This document shows positions 46,389 through 54,913 of a DNA stretch of 64,000 nucleotides, piece by piece. Made by a program: the position numbers and the translations under genes. Under the pieces are notes generated by a model, which was given only the letters and a program-made list of their open reading frames with translations, made no database searches and was not told the origin of the DNA. Numbering within the stretch: the stretch's first letter is position 1; every line of letters starts with the position of its first letter. This DNA comes from Endobacterium cereale (GTDB taxonomy: Bacteria; Pseudomonadota; Alphaproteobacteria; Rhizobiales; Rhizobiaceae): NCBI RefSeq assembly GCF_009617585.1, contig NZ_WIXI01000022.1, forward strand, positions 372,001-436,000. Reading direction: 5' to 3'.

Positions 46389-47327
46389 ATGGCGGAAAAG
46401 ATTATCATTGATACCGATCCCGGCCAGGACGATGCCTTGGCGATCCTGCTAGCACTCGCCAGCCCGGAACTGGAAATCCTCGGCATTACCGCCGCCGCCG
46501 GCAATGTGCCGCTGACGCTGACGGAAAAGAATATCCGCAAGATCTGCGAACTGGCAGGGCGCACCGACATCAAGGTTTTCGCCGGCTGCGACAAGCCGAT
46601 GGAAGGCGCACTCGTCACCGCCGAATATGTGCATGGCTGGACCGGCATCGATGGCGCTACGCTGCCTGATCCGACCATGCCGCTGCAGGAAAAACATGCC
46701 GTCGATTTCATCATCGATACGATGATGGCCGAGGCGGAAGGCACCGTCACCATCTGCACTCTCGGACCGCTGACCAATCTCGGCACCGCTCTGACAAAGG
46801 CGCCCGAGATCGCCAAACGCATCCGCCGTATCGTCTCCATGGGTGGCGGCTTGTTCGAAGGCGGCAACATCACGCCGGCTGCCGAATTCAACATCTATGT
46901 CGACCCGAAGGCTGCAAAGATCGCCTTCGGTTGCGGTGCGCCCGTGGTCATCCTACCGCTGGACGTCACCCACAAGGTGCTGACCACCAAGCCGCGCGTC
47001 GCCGCATTCCGCGATTTCGGCACGCCGGTTGGTGATGCGGTCGCCGGGTGGCTGGAATATTTCGAGCGTTTCGACGTGGAGAAATACGGCAGCGAAGGCG
47101 GGCCGCTGCATGACCCGAACGTCATCGCCTATCTGCTGAAGCCCGAGCTTTATGCGGGCCGCCAGTGCAATGTCGAGGTGGAGACAGCCTCCGAACTGAC
47201 CAAGGGCATGACCGTTGCCGACTGGTGGGGCGTGACGGATCGCCCGAAAAACGCGCTGTTCATGGGCAAGGTCGATGCCGACGGCTTTTTTGCGCTGCTG
47301 ACCGAACGGCTTGCGACACTGCGCTAA
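46389..47327 (+). CDS. Nucleoside hydrolase (inosine-uridine type)
   Basis: 312-residue calcium-dependent N-ribohydrolase. The signature DTDPGQDDA holds metal ligands Asp10, Asp14 and Asp15; further conserved parts are VTICTLGPLTNL, VSMGGGLFEGGNITPAAEFNIY and EGGPLHDPNVIAYLL. It releases free base and ribose. Start ATG 46389 has GGAGGAG upstream. It is convergent to psuG across a shared terminator; together they suggest ribonucleoside turnover. Substrate range cannot be set from sequence. Confidence 0.92.
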   Translation: MAEKIIIDTDPGQDDALAILLALASPELEILGITAAAGNVPLTLTEKNIRKICELAGRTDIKVFAGCDKPMEGALVTAEYVHGWTGIDGATLPDPTMPLQEKHAVDFIIDTMMAEAEGTVTICTLGPLTNLGTALTKAPEIAKRIRRIVSMGGGLFEGGNITPAAEFNIYVDPKAAKIAFGCGAPVVILPLDVTHKVLTTKPRVAAFRDFGTPVGDAVAGWLEYFERFDVEKYGSEGGPLHDPNVIAYLLKPELYAGRQCNVEVETASELTKGMTVADWWGVTDRPKNALFMGKVDADGFFALLTERLATLR

Positions 47328-47341
47328 GCTCCTGAAATGCA

Positions 47342-47371
47342 AAAGGGCCGCATCGAGCGGCCCTTTGTTTT
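47342..47371. terminator. Bidirectional terminator between nucleoside hydrolase and psuG
   Basis: Perfect 10-base stem AAAGGGCCGC / GCGGCCCTTT, 5-base loop, then GTTTTT on the plus strand and a shorter T run on the minus strand. Confidence 0.9.
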
Positions 47372-47389
47372 TCCGTATACGGACCTAGC

Positions 47390-48316
47390 TTAACGTCCAG
47401 CCCTCAAAGGTGCATAGGCAACTGCCATGCGTGCAGCAAGCGCTGCATTGTTGCGCACCAGCTGAATGTTCGCCTTCAGGCTTTCGCCGCCCGACAGTTC
47501 GTTGATGCGGGCAAGCAGGAAGGGCGTCAGCTCCTTGCGGCCAATGCCGCGCTCATCGGCTTCCCTCACCGCATCGGCAATCGTGCCATCGATGAATTCA
47601 TGCGTCAGCGCTGCCGCTTCGGGGATCGGGTTGGCGATCAGCAGGCCGGTGCCGGTGCCAAGTTGATGGTGCAGAAACATGGCGCGGGCAATCTCTTCCG
47701 GTGTATCGAGACGGTGATCCGCCTTGAATCCGCTCTGACGGGTAAAGAAGGCCGGAAACTCTTCCGTTCCGTAGGCAATGACCGGCACGCGCTGGGTTTC
47801 GAGATATTCCAAAGTCTTGGCAATATCGAGAATGGATTTCACACCGGCGCAGACGACGGCGGTCTTCGTACGGCCAAGCTCGGTCAGGTCGGCGGAAATA
47901 TCAAAGGTCTGCTCGGCACCGCGATGTACGCCGCCAACGCCGCCGGTGGCAAAAATGTCGATGCCTGCAAGATCGGCCATCAGCATGGTGGCGGACACGG
48001 TCGTGCCGGCCGACTGGCCACGCACCATCGCAACGGCAAGGTCACGGCCCGAGGCCTTGACGACATTTTCAGCCTTTGCCAGCGCCTCCAGCTCGTCCGG
48101 CTCCAGACCGACGCGAAGTTCGCCATTCACAACGGCGATGGTCGCGGGCACGGCACCGTTTTCACGGATCACCTGTTCGACGCCGAATGCGGTTGCGAGA
48201 TTGTCCGGAAAAGGCATGCCATGAGTGATGATGGTGGATTCCAGTGCCACGACCGGGCCACCCGAAGCCAGCGTATCGGCCACTTCCTGGCTGAGCTTTG
48301 GTTTGATGAGGGACAT
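47390..48316 (-). CDS. psuG: Pseudouridine-5'-phosphate glycosidase
   Basis: 308-residue manganese enzyme that breaks the C-glycosidic bond of pseudouridine-5'-phosphate into uracil and ribose-5-phosphate. Family stretches are VALESTIITHGMPFPDNL near the start, DIFATGGVGGVHRGAEQTFDI split around residue 130, CAGVKSILDI and the C-terminal LTPFLLARINELSGGESLKANI. Full length for the family. It is 11 bases after psuK, one operon. Confidence 0.96.
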   Translation of the reverse strand: MSLIKPKLSQEVADTLASGGPVVALESTIITHGMPFPDNLATAFGVEQVIRENGAVPATIAVVNGELRVGLEPDELEALAKAENVVKASGRDLAVAMVRGQSAGTTVSATMLMADLAGIDIFATGGVGGVHRGAEQTFDISADLTELGRTKTAVVCAGVKSILDIAKTLEYLETQRVPVIAYGTEEFPAFFTRQSGFKADHRLDTPEEIARAMFLHHQLGTGTGLLIANPIPEAAALTHEFIDGTIADAVREADERGIGRKELTPFLLARINELSGGESLKANIQLVRNNAALAARMAVAYAPLRAGR

Positions 48317-48327
48317 GAGAATTCCTT

Positions 48328-49431
48328 TCAGCGATCGAGGCGATGCATGTTGGCGGCGAGAAAACGTTCGGACAGTTCTGTGTGAACGCTGGCCGGGCTT
48401 TCCGTTGTGAGTGTTCCAAGAAGCGCGCCGGTGCGGGCGGCGCGATAGAGATCATCACCTTCCAGCAGGCGATGCAGGGTGCCGGCGATCATCGCGTCGC
48501 CCGCGCCGGTCATGTCGACCGGGCTCGCTTCGACGGCCGGGAAAAATTTCAAGCCTTCGCGGGCTGCAACGGCGATACCGCGCCCACCCATTGTGACTAC
48601 GGCTTCCGATGCGCCGGCAGCCTGCAGTGCAAGTGCTGCTTCGCCAGCATCCGTGATCACCTGATCGAGACGCAGCACCGCATTGGCTTCGTCGATATTC
48701 ATGAAGATCAGGTCGATACCGGTCAAATCGCGCGGCAGACGCGCCGCTTTGGGTGTCGAGACGGCATCGATCGCCAACCGAAAACGGGCATCACGACGTT
48801 TGGAAATCAGGAAGGCCAGTGTCTCCGCAGGCAGGTTGCAATCGGCAAACACCCAGCTGGCTGCCGCCATATGCGACCATGCCTTCTCGACCTGTGCGGG
48901 TTGAATGAGATCGAAAATGCTCATGTCGGAAATGCCGAGCACGAGATCACCGGCCGGATCGAGGATCGCCGCATATTCCGCCGTGGGGCGCTCCGCCGTC
49001 ATCACCACCTGACTAATATCGACGCCGCAATCCTGCAAATCATGAAGAATGGCGCGTCCTGTCTCGTCATCTCCGACCATGGAGACAAAGCCGGTGGCAG
49101 TGCCGAGCCGAGCCAGATTTTCCGCGACATTGCGCGCAACACCACCGAAGGAGCGACCGCTATCAACCGGGTTGGAGGTTTCCATCACCAGCGGCGCACG
49201 GGCATTGTATTTGCGATCCAGCACCGCGCCGCCGACACAGATGGCCCGCTGGCCGCTTGCCAGAACATAACCGCGACCGAGGATATGACCCTTCTGCACC
49301 AGCTGAACGATATGCGCAGCTACGGTGGAGCGGGCGAGACCGAGCTGATCGGCGACTTCCTGCTGGCCGACAAACGGATTAGCCTTGATGATTGCCAGAA
49401 CCGCCGCTTCCTGTGGTGCAAGTTCGTCCAT
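48328..49431 (-). CDS. psuK: Pseudouridine kinase with N-terminal winged helix
   Basis: 367-residue PfkB-family kinase phosphorylating pseudouridine for PsuG. Residues about 1-60 are a winged-helix DNA-binding domain (EAAVLAIIKANPFVGQQEVAD; GLARSTVAAHIVQLVQKG). The kinase has SFGGVARNVAENLARLG near residue 95 and the catalytic PfkB motif DMTGAGDAMIAG near residue 310. Such fusions are known (E. coli YeiI type). The start is taken at 49431 (MDELAPQEA); the frame extends 12 codons through a dyad that may be its own operator. Autoregulation is inferred. Confidence 0.9.
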   Translation of the reverse strand: MDELAPQEAAVLAIIKANPFVGQQEVADQLGLARSTVAAHIVQLVQKGHILGRGYVLASGQRAICVGGAVLDRKYNARAPLVMETSNPVDSGRSFGGVARNVAENLARLGTATGFVSMVGDDETGRAILHDLQDCGVDISQVVMTAERPTAEYAAILDPAGDLVLGISDMSIFDLIQPAQVEKAWSHMAAASWVFADCNLPAETLAFLISKRRDARFRLAIDAVSTPKAARLPRDLTGIDLIFMNIDEANAVLRLDQVITDAGEAALALQAAGASEAVVTMGGRGIAVAAREGLKFFPAVEASPVDMTGAGDAMIAGTLHRLLEGDDLYRAARTGALLGTLTTESPASVHTELSERFLAANMHRLDR

Positions 49432-49446
49432 ATGCATGAAGCCTTT

Positions 49447-49491
49447 TGAAACCTGTTTCATCGTCATTAAAACTTTTGACTATTATGTCAA
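49447..49491 (-). promoter_or_regulatory. psuK promoter region with TGAAAC-GTTTCA dyad
   Basis: TGAAAC and GTTTCA around CT at 49447-49460, 16 bases before the psuK start, and TTGAC-N6-GTCAA at 49476-49491. On the minus strand TTGACA overlaps the second dyad and can serve as a -35 box. Both dyads are in operator positions. Confidence 0.45.
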
Positions 49492-49796
49492 CAGATGTTT
49501 ACAAGAGCGACAGACATACTTGATCGCAAGTCCGGCCTTACATTTGCCCGCACCCTGCCGGGAAAAAGCCGGCTTTGATTGTGCGGCACAGACGCGTGCT
49601 TCCAGCCTGAAGCGCTCCGACGTGATCTGCGAAAGTCAACCTTATAATCCATAAAAATCAACAGCTTGAGCGCCCTTCAAAAGCAAATCCAGTCGTCTTC
49701 TGTTTTCAGATTTTTACGATTCGTTATCAGCAAGCCGGAACGGAAATCCGCCATCCGTGTTCTTTCGCCATTGGTGAACCCAAAAGGAGAAGACCA
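49492..49796 (+). promoter_or_regulatory. Leader of the glycine-zipper protein gene
   Basis: No gene is supported here. GGAAC (49737-49741), 16 bases, TGTT (49758-49761) is one base off the EcfG promoter consensus and 35 bases before the ATG. Confidence 0.3.
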
Positions 49797-50192
49797 ATGC
49801 GTAAGATCATCATGACGTCTGCGGCCGCGCTGGCCACGGTGTTTGCTACCGCCGCCTATGCCCAGGAAGGCACCGCAAGTGGCGCAGCCGGCGGCGCCGT
49901 CACCGGCGCCATTGTTGGCGGTCCGGTTGGTGCAGCAGTCGGCGGTGTTGCCGGCGCCATCATCGGTACAGCCATCGACCCGCCGCCGCCGGAGGTTGTT
50001 ACCTATGTCCAACAGCAGCCTGCCCCGGCACCTGTGATGGTGCAGCAGGAAGTGGTTGTCGGCAAACGTATTCCGGAAACCGTGATCCTGACACCGGTGC
50101 CGAGCAACGAACGCTACGGCTATGCCATCGTCAACGAACAGCGGGTTATCGTGGATCCGGGCACCCACACGGTCGTTCAGGTCGTCCAATAA
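49797..50192 (+). CDS. Exported glycine-zipper/DUF1236 protein
   Basis: 131 residues. A signal peptide (MRKIIMTSAAALATVFATAAYA) is followed by a glycine zipper (GAAGGAVTGAIVGGPVGAAV and the next repeat GGVAGAIIGTA, residues about 28-60), which packs as membrane-inserting helices, then a DUF1236 domain (ETVILTPVPSNERYGYAIVNEQRVIVDPGTH). Very strong ribosome site AAGGAGAAG. Probably in the envelope; function unknown, stress-linked by family habit. Confidence 0.88.
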   Translation: MRKIIMTSAAALATVFATAAYAQEGTASGAAGGAVTGAIVGGPVGAAVGGVAGAIIGTAIDPPPPEVVTYVQQQPAPAPVMVQQEVVVGKRIPETVILTPVPSNERYGYAIVNEQRVIVDPGTHTVVQVVQ

Positions 50193-50207
50193 ACATTCGC
50201 CTATGCG

Positions 50208-50242
50208 AAAAGGCCCCATGCACAGTCGCATGGGGCCTTTTT
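50208..50242. terminator. Bidirectional terminator between glycine-zipper gene and pncB
   Basis: Perfect 14-base stem AAAAGGCCCCATGC with its complement and a 6-base loop, A and T runs at both feet. Confidence 0.92.
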
Positions 50243-50256
50243 GTCTTCGGTGGAAA

Positions 50257-51561
50257 TCAAACCAGAACGGCTTGTTCGACCCGGTCTTCCTGACCGAAAA
50301 TCTTCAGGTAACGCTGAACTTCCGAGGGTTCGCCCGTCGCCTTGTGCGGATTGTCGGACAGTTTTACCGCCGGCCGACCGTTGGCATCGCTGACCTTGCA
50401 GACCACCGAGATCGGGTTGAGGCCATCGATTGCCGTTGGCGCGCAGCCCATGAAATCGTTGGTGAGGTTGGTGCCCCAACCAAAACTCATGCGCACGCGG
50501 CCTTCGAAATGGCGGTAGGTGTCGATGATCGCATCGACGTCGAGACCATCAGAGAAGATCAGCAGTTTCTGGCGCGGATCGCGCCCCATCTTTTGCCACC
50601 ATTCGATGATCTTTTCACCACCTTCGATCGGCGGGGCGCTGTCCGGGCGGAAACCGGTCCAGTCGGCCACCCATTCCGGTGCATCACGCAGGAAAGCTGC
50701 GGTACCGAAGGCATCCGGCAGCGCGATCAGCAGATTGCCGCCATAAAGCCGATTCCAGTCCTTCATGATATTGTAAGGCGCAGCGCGAAGCTCATCGTCG
50801 GTATCGGCGAGAGCTGCCATCACCATGGGCAATTCATGCGCATTGGTGCCGACGGCTTCGAGATCGGAATCCATAGCGAGCAGAACGTTGCTAGTGCCGG
50901 TGAAGCCCGGACCGATGCCTTCCTTCAGCGCCTCGACGCACCAGCGCTGCCACAAAAAGCTGTGGCGTCTGCGGGTGCCGAAATCAGAGATGCGCAATCC
51001 CGGGAGCTCGCGCAGGCGCTGCACCTTTTCCCACATTTTTGCCTTGGCGCGGGCATAGATCACGTCCAGCGTGAAATAACCCAGCGAGCGCAGGGCGGCA
51101 CGCGAGCGCAATTCGTTGATGATGGCAAGCGCCGGAATTTCCCACATCGTGGTATCAACCCACCGACCGTGGAAAGTCAGCTCATATTGGCCATCACGTT
51201 TCGAAAGCTCGTATTCTGGCAACTGATATGCGGCGAGCCAGGTCAGAAATTCGGGTTCAAAGATCTGCTTGCGGCCATAAAACGTGTTACCCGCCAGCCA
51301 GATCATTTCCTTCTTGGTAAGACGTAGCGAGCGGGCGTAATCCAGCTGGTCGCGCAGCTCACCTTCATCGATTTCATCTGCCAGACGCACACGTGTGGTG
51401 CGGTTGATCAGGGAGAACGTTGCATCCGTTTGCGGATACAGTTTCCAAATCATCTGCAACATCAGCAATTTGTAGAAATCCGTATCGATCAGACTGCGAA
51501 TGATCGGATCGAGTTTGAAGGCGTGGTTATAGACCCGGGTTGCGATATCGGTCTTCGTCAT
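50257..51561 (-). CDS. pncB: Nicotinate phosphoribosyltransferase
   Basis: 434-residue enzyme of NAD salvage that joins nicotinate and PRPP (with ATP) to nicotinate mononucleotide. Family stretches are [17 protein letters not shown] near the N-terminus, the catalytic-His region [31 protein letters not shown] and [14 protein letters not shown]. Full length. Transcribed alone; its upstream 170 bases carry two hairpins that could be regulatory. Confidence 0.95.
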   Translation of the reverse strand: MTKTDIATRVYNHAFKLDPIIRSLIDTDFYKLLMLQMIWKLYPQTDATFSLINRTTRVRLADEIDEGELRDQLDYARSLRLTKKEMIWLAGNTFYGRKQIFEPEFLTWLAAYQLPEYELSKRDGQYELTFHGRWVDTTMWEIPALAIINELRSRAALRSLGYFTLDVIYARAKAKMWEKVQRLRELPGLRISDFGTRRRHSFLWQRWCVEALKEGIGPGFTGTSNVLLAMDSDLEAVGTNAHELPMVMAALADTDDELRAAPYNIMKDWNRLYGGNLLIALPDAFGTAAFLRDAPEWVADWTGFRPDSAPPIEGGEKIIEWWQKMGRDPRQKLLIFSDGLDVDAIIDTYRHFEGRVRMSFGWGTNLTNDFMGCAPTAIDGLNPISVVCKVSDANGRPAVKLSDNPHKATGEPSEVQRYLKIFGQEDRVEQAVLV

Positions 51562-51620
51562 GCCTGCCCCTGCGGCGCACCCCGAAATCGGGAGAAAACG
51601 CCCTTGCCTGCCTAAGGTAA

Positions 51621-51638
51621 GAGCGTGTTTTCACGCTC
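51621..51638. promoter_or_regulatory. Dyad GAGCGTG-TTTT-CACGCTC upstream of pncB
   Basis: Perfect 7-base arms with a 4-base centre, 60 bases before the pncB start codon. Candidate operator or leader hairpin for an NAD-responsive control. Confidence 0.4.
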
Positions 51639-51672
51639 GCGGCACAATTTATCGGCAAAACATATGACAAAG

Positions 51673-51718
51673 TCCAGATGCGGGCGCATCAAATCGATTG
51701 ATGTGTGCCGCATCTGGA
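51673..51718 (-). terminator. Long two-part hairpin between a small membrane protein gene and pncB
   Basis: Outer stem TCCAGATGCGG / CCGCATCTGGA (11 perfect pairs), a small internal loop, then inner stem CATCAA / TTGATG with loop ATCGA. The minus-strand T tract after it is poor (CTTTG). It lies 13 bases after the stop of the small upstream gene and 112 bases before pncB. Confidence 0.5.
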
Positions 51719-51730
51719 TTGAACCTTGAG

Positions 51731-52039
51731 TCAGGGAGTGTTGGCAGGTGCCGGAGCTTCACTCGGCTTTGCGGGTTCAGCAGGGCCGGCAGGTGGTGTC
51801 GCCGTCTGTTCGGCGGGTGGCGCCGTCTTGGCACCCCACCATTCCGCACCACCCCATCCCAGCAGCGCCAGAACGATACCGGCCAGCAGCACTTTCAGAA
51901 CCGGCTTCCCCTTGGCGCCCTGGCGGGCATCCGTCGGCGTCAGGGGCTGTTCGATTTCCTTGACCGTATCGCGCGTGCCAAAAGGTGGTGGCACTGTATC
52001 GATCGGCCGAGCGTCCTTTGGATCGAAACGGCTGTTCAT
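51731..52039 (-). CDS. Small single-pass membrane protein, proline-rich tail
   Basis: 102 residues, start ATG 52039 (MNSRFDPKDARPID) with GGAGGAG 3-9 bases upstream. A polar N-terminus with RPIDTVPPPFGTRD is followed by one membrane helix (PVLKVLLAGIVLALLGWGG) and a low-complexity Ala/Pro/Thr/Glu tail, so a periplasmic proline-rich arm is expected. No family recognised. GGAAC-N16-GGTT on the minus strand (52091-52115) resembles an EcfG promoter. Confidence 0.65.
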   Translation of the reverse strand: MNSRFDPKDARPIDTVPPPFGTRDTVKEIEQPLTPTDARQGAKGKPVLKVLLAGIVLALLGWGGAEWWGAKTAPPAEQTATPPAGPAEPAKPSEAPAPANTP

Positions 52040-52130
52040 CGTCTCCTCCTTCAAAAATCTGCCGCCTAGCGACGACAATCATGAGAGGAGAACCGATTAT
52101 CCGCGCAAATGTTCCGGGCTGATGACGCCG

Positions 52131-53768
52131 CTACTGACTGTCCACCGTCACCTCGGCCGCCTCTATCTTGAAGGCAGCCGCCATCAGTGCGCGCGTGTAA
52201 TCATTCTGTGGCGCCTTGAAAATCTGCTCCGATGGACCGGCTTCCATGACTTTTCCGAGCCGCATGACGATCATTTCATTGGCCAGCGCCTTCACCACTT
52301 TCAGGTCGTGGCTGATGAACAGGTAAGCGAGTTGATGTTTCTGCTGCAGATCACGCAGAAGGTCGACTACCTGCGCCTGCACGGTCATATCCAGCGCCGA
52401 GGTCGGCTCATCAAGCATGACGAAACGCGGCTTCAACACCATGGCGCGGGCAATGGCGATACGCTGCCGCTGGCCGCCGGAAAATTCGTGCGGATACCGC
52501 CAGCGGGTGGCCGGATCGAGGCCGACTTCATCCAATGCCGCTGCGACGCGGTGGTCGCGTTCCGCTGCTGAAAGCGACTTTTCGTGCACCTTCAGGCCCT
52601 CGGCAATGATTTCGCCCACCGACATACGCGGGCTGAGCGAGCCGTAAGGATCCTGAAACACTACCTGCAGCCGGTCGCGATAAGGCAGCATGCCCTTGAA
52701 GGACAGGCCATCGATCTCGTTGCCGATAAAGCTGATACGCCCCTTGGACGAGATCAACCGCGCCAAAGCAAGGCCAAGCGTCGTCTTGCCGGAGCCGGAT
52801 TCACCGACAACACCCAGCGTCTCACCCGCCCTCAGCGTCAGGTCGACGCCATCCACCGCCTTCACATGATCGACCACCTTGCGGAAGAAACCGGCCTTGA
52901 CCGGAAACCAGACTTTTATGTCCTTGCCTTCCATCACCACCGGGCGGGTCGGATCGGTCACCGGCGGCTCGCCACGCGGCTCGGAAGCCAGCAGATGGCG
53001 GGTGTATTCATGGCTCGGATTTTCAAAAACGTCCTCAACCGCGCCGGTCTCGACGATCTTGCCCTTGGTCATCACGCAGACACGATCGGCAAATTTGCGG
53101 ACAATGCCGAGATCATGGGTGATGAACAGGATCGACATGCCGTAATCGACCTTCAACCGGCTCAGAAGCTCGAGAATCTGCGCCTGCACGGTGACATCAA
53201 GCGCCGTCGTCGGCTCATCGGCAATCAGCAGTTTTGGACGGTTGGCGAGCGCCATGGCAATCATCACACGCTGGCGCTGGCCACCGGACAATTCGTGCGG
53301 AAAAGCCTTCAGCCGCTTTTCCGGCTCGCGAATGCCAACTTCATTGAGAAGTTCCAGCGTGCGAACGCGGGCAGAGGCAACATTCATGCCCTGATGCAGC
53401 GCCAGAATTTCACCGATCTGCCGCTCGATCGAGTGCAGCGGATTAAGCGAGGTCATCGGCTCTTGGAAGATCATGGTGATGTCGTCACCACGAACATGCC
53501 GCAGCTCAGTATCGCTGGCCTTCAGCATATCCTTTCCGCCGAACAGTATTTCTCCCGATGGATGGCTCGCCGCCGGATAGGGCAGAAGGCGCAGGATCGA
53601 ATTGGCAGACACCGATTTTCCGGAGCCGGATTCACCGACCAGCGCCATTACCTCGCCCGGCGCGATATCAAAGGACACGCGATCGACAGCAAGCGATGTC
53701 TTGCCGCCCTGATGGAAGGCAACCGACAGGTCTTTGACGGAGAGAAGCGGTTCGATCCTGGTGCTCAT
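52131..53768 (-). CDS. yejF: Peptide ABC importer ATPase, two ABC domains (YejF)
   Basis: 545 residues with two complete oligopeptide-type ATPase domains. Walker [13 protein letters not shown] with signature [16 protein letters not shown], then Walker [15 protein letters not shown] with signature [16 protein letters not shown]. Each is followed by the C-terminal extension of Opp/Dpp ATPases. With YejA, YejB and YejE it forms the importer known in enterobacteria for microcin C and peptides. Its start overlaps the end of yejE by 4 bases. Confidence 0.94.
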   Translation of the reverse strand: MSTRIEPLLSVKDLSVAFHQGGKTSLAVDRVSFDIAPGEVMALVGESGSGKSVSANSILRLLPYPAASHPSGEILFGGKDMLKASDTELRHVRGDDITMIFQEPMTSLNPLHSIERQIGEILALHQGMNVASARVRTLELLNEVGIREPEKRLKAFPHELSGGQRQRVMIAMALANRPKLLIADEPTTALDVTVQAQILELLSRLKVDYGMSILFITHDLGIVRKFADRVCVMTKGKIVETGAVEDVFENPSHEYTRHLLASEPRGEPPVTDPTRPVVMEGKDIKVWFPVKAGFFRKVVDHVKAVDGVDLTLRAGETLGVVGESGSGKTTLGLALARLISSKGRISFIGNEIDGLSFKGMLPYRDRLQVVFQDPYGSLSPRMSVGEIIAEGLKVHEKSLSAAERDHRVAAALDEVGLDPATRWRYPHEFSGGQRQRIAIARAMVLKPRFVMLDEPTSALDMTVQAQVVDLLRDLQQKHQLAYLFISHDLKVVKALANEMIVMRLGKVMEAGPSEQIFKAPQNDYTRALMAAAFKIEAAEVTVDSQ

Positions 53769-54913
53769 TTAAATGCCTTTCGCGGATCGAATGCATCGCG
53801 CACGGCCTCGCCGACGAAGATCAGCAGTGACATCATCACCGACATGGCCATGAAGGCGGTGATGCCGAGCCAAGGCGCCTGCAGGTTATTCTTGCCCTGC
53901 GCGATCATTTCACCCAGCGACGGCGAACCAGGGGGCATGCCGACGCCGAGGAAATCGAGCGAGGTCAGTGTGGCAATCGAGCCGGATAGGATGAAGGGGA
54001 GAAATGTCAGTGTCGCCACCATGGCATTGGGCAGAAGGTGGCGGATCATGATCGTCCAGTTGCCGACACCAAGCGCTCTTGCCGCCCGCACATATTCGAA
54101 ATTGCGAGCACGCAGGAATTCGGCTCGCACCACGCCGACAAAGCCGACCCAGGAGAACAGCAGCATAATGCCGAGTAGGATGAAGAAACCCGGAGGCAGG
54201 ATGGCCGCAATAATGAGCAGGATGTAGAAGACCGGCATGGCCGACCAGATCTCGATGAAGCGCTGCATCAGCAGATCGGTCCAGCCGCCGAAATACCCCT
54301 GCACGGCACCGGCGAGTACGCCGATGACGGCAGACGCAAAGGTCAGCGCCAGCCCGAACAACACGGAAATACGGAAACCGTAGATCAGTCGGGCCGCAAC
54401 ATCGCGTGCCTGATCATCCGTGCCGAGCCAGTTCAGGTTGCCGAGGTGGCAATTCGGATCGGCATCCTTTTGGGCATAGGCGCTGCAGCGATCAGCCTTG
54501 TTCATCAGCCAGAACGGCTCGGTCGGCGCCGAATGCGGGATCTGCGAATTGACCGTCTGATAGGAATAGCGGATCGGCGGCCAGATCATCCAGCCGTTGG
54601 CTTCGATCTCCTGTTGGATGAACTCGGAACGGTAATCGGTGGTAGCCAGAAAGCCGCCGAATTTTTCCTCCGGGTAATCGACCAGAACGGGATAGAGAAT
54701 TTCGCCTTTGTAGGAGGCGATGATCGGCCGATCGTTGGCAATGAACTCTGCCATCAAAGCGAGAAAGAACAGGAAGAGAAAAATCCAGAAGGACCAGAAA
54801 CCTCGGCCATTGGCGCGAAAATTCTGCCAGCGTCGCAGGCTGGTGGGCGACCAGAAACCTTTCGGTGGAGCCGAAGCGTTTGCGGCGGCTGTCGTTACGG
54901 AAGCGTCAGCCAT
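53765..54913 (-). CDS. yejE: Peptide ABC importer permease YejE
   Basis: 382-residue Opp/Dpp-type permease, DppC-like. The start at 54913 (MADASVTTAA) overlaps the yejB stop (TGATG). One N-terminal membrane segment is followed by the YejE-specific periplasmic insertion (about residues 60-175, with KIGSYKGEILYP-like IIASYKGEILYPVLVDYPEE) and five membrane segments, with the EAA-type loop ARALGVGNWTIMIRHLLPNAM. Confidence 0.93.
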   Translation of the reverse strand: MADASVTTAAANASAPPKGFWSPTSLRRWQNFRANGRGFWSFWIFLFLFFLALMAEFIANDRPIIASYKGEILYPVLVDYPEEKFGGFLATTDYRSEFIQQEIEANGWMIWPPIRYSYQTVNSQIPHSAPTEPFWLMNKADRCSAYAQKDADPNCHLGNLNWLGTDDQARDVAARLIYGFRISVLFGLALTFASAVIGVLAGAVQGYFGGWTDLLMQRFIEIWSAMPVFYILLIIAAILPPGFFILLGIMLLFSWVGFVGVVRAEFLRARNFEYVRAARALGVGNWTIMIRHLLPNAMVATLTFLPFILSGSIATLTSLDFLGVGMPPGSPSLGEMIAQGKNNLQAPWLGITAFMAMSVMMSLLIFVGEAVRDAFDPRKAFK

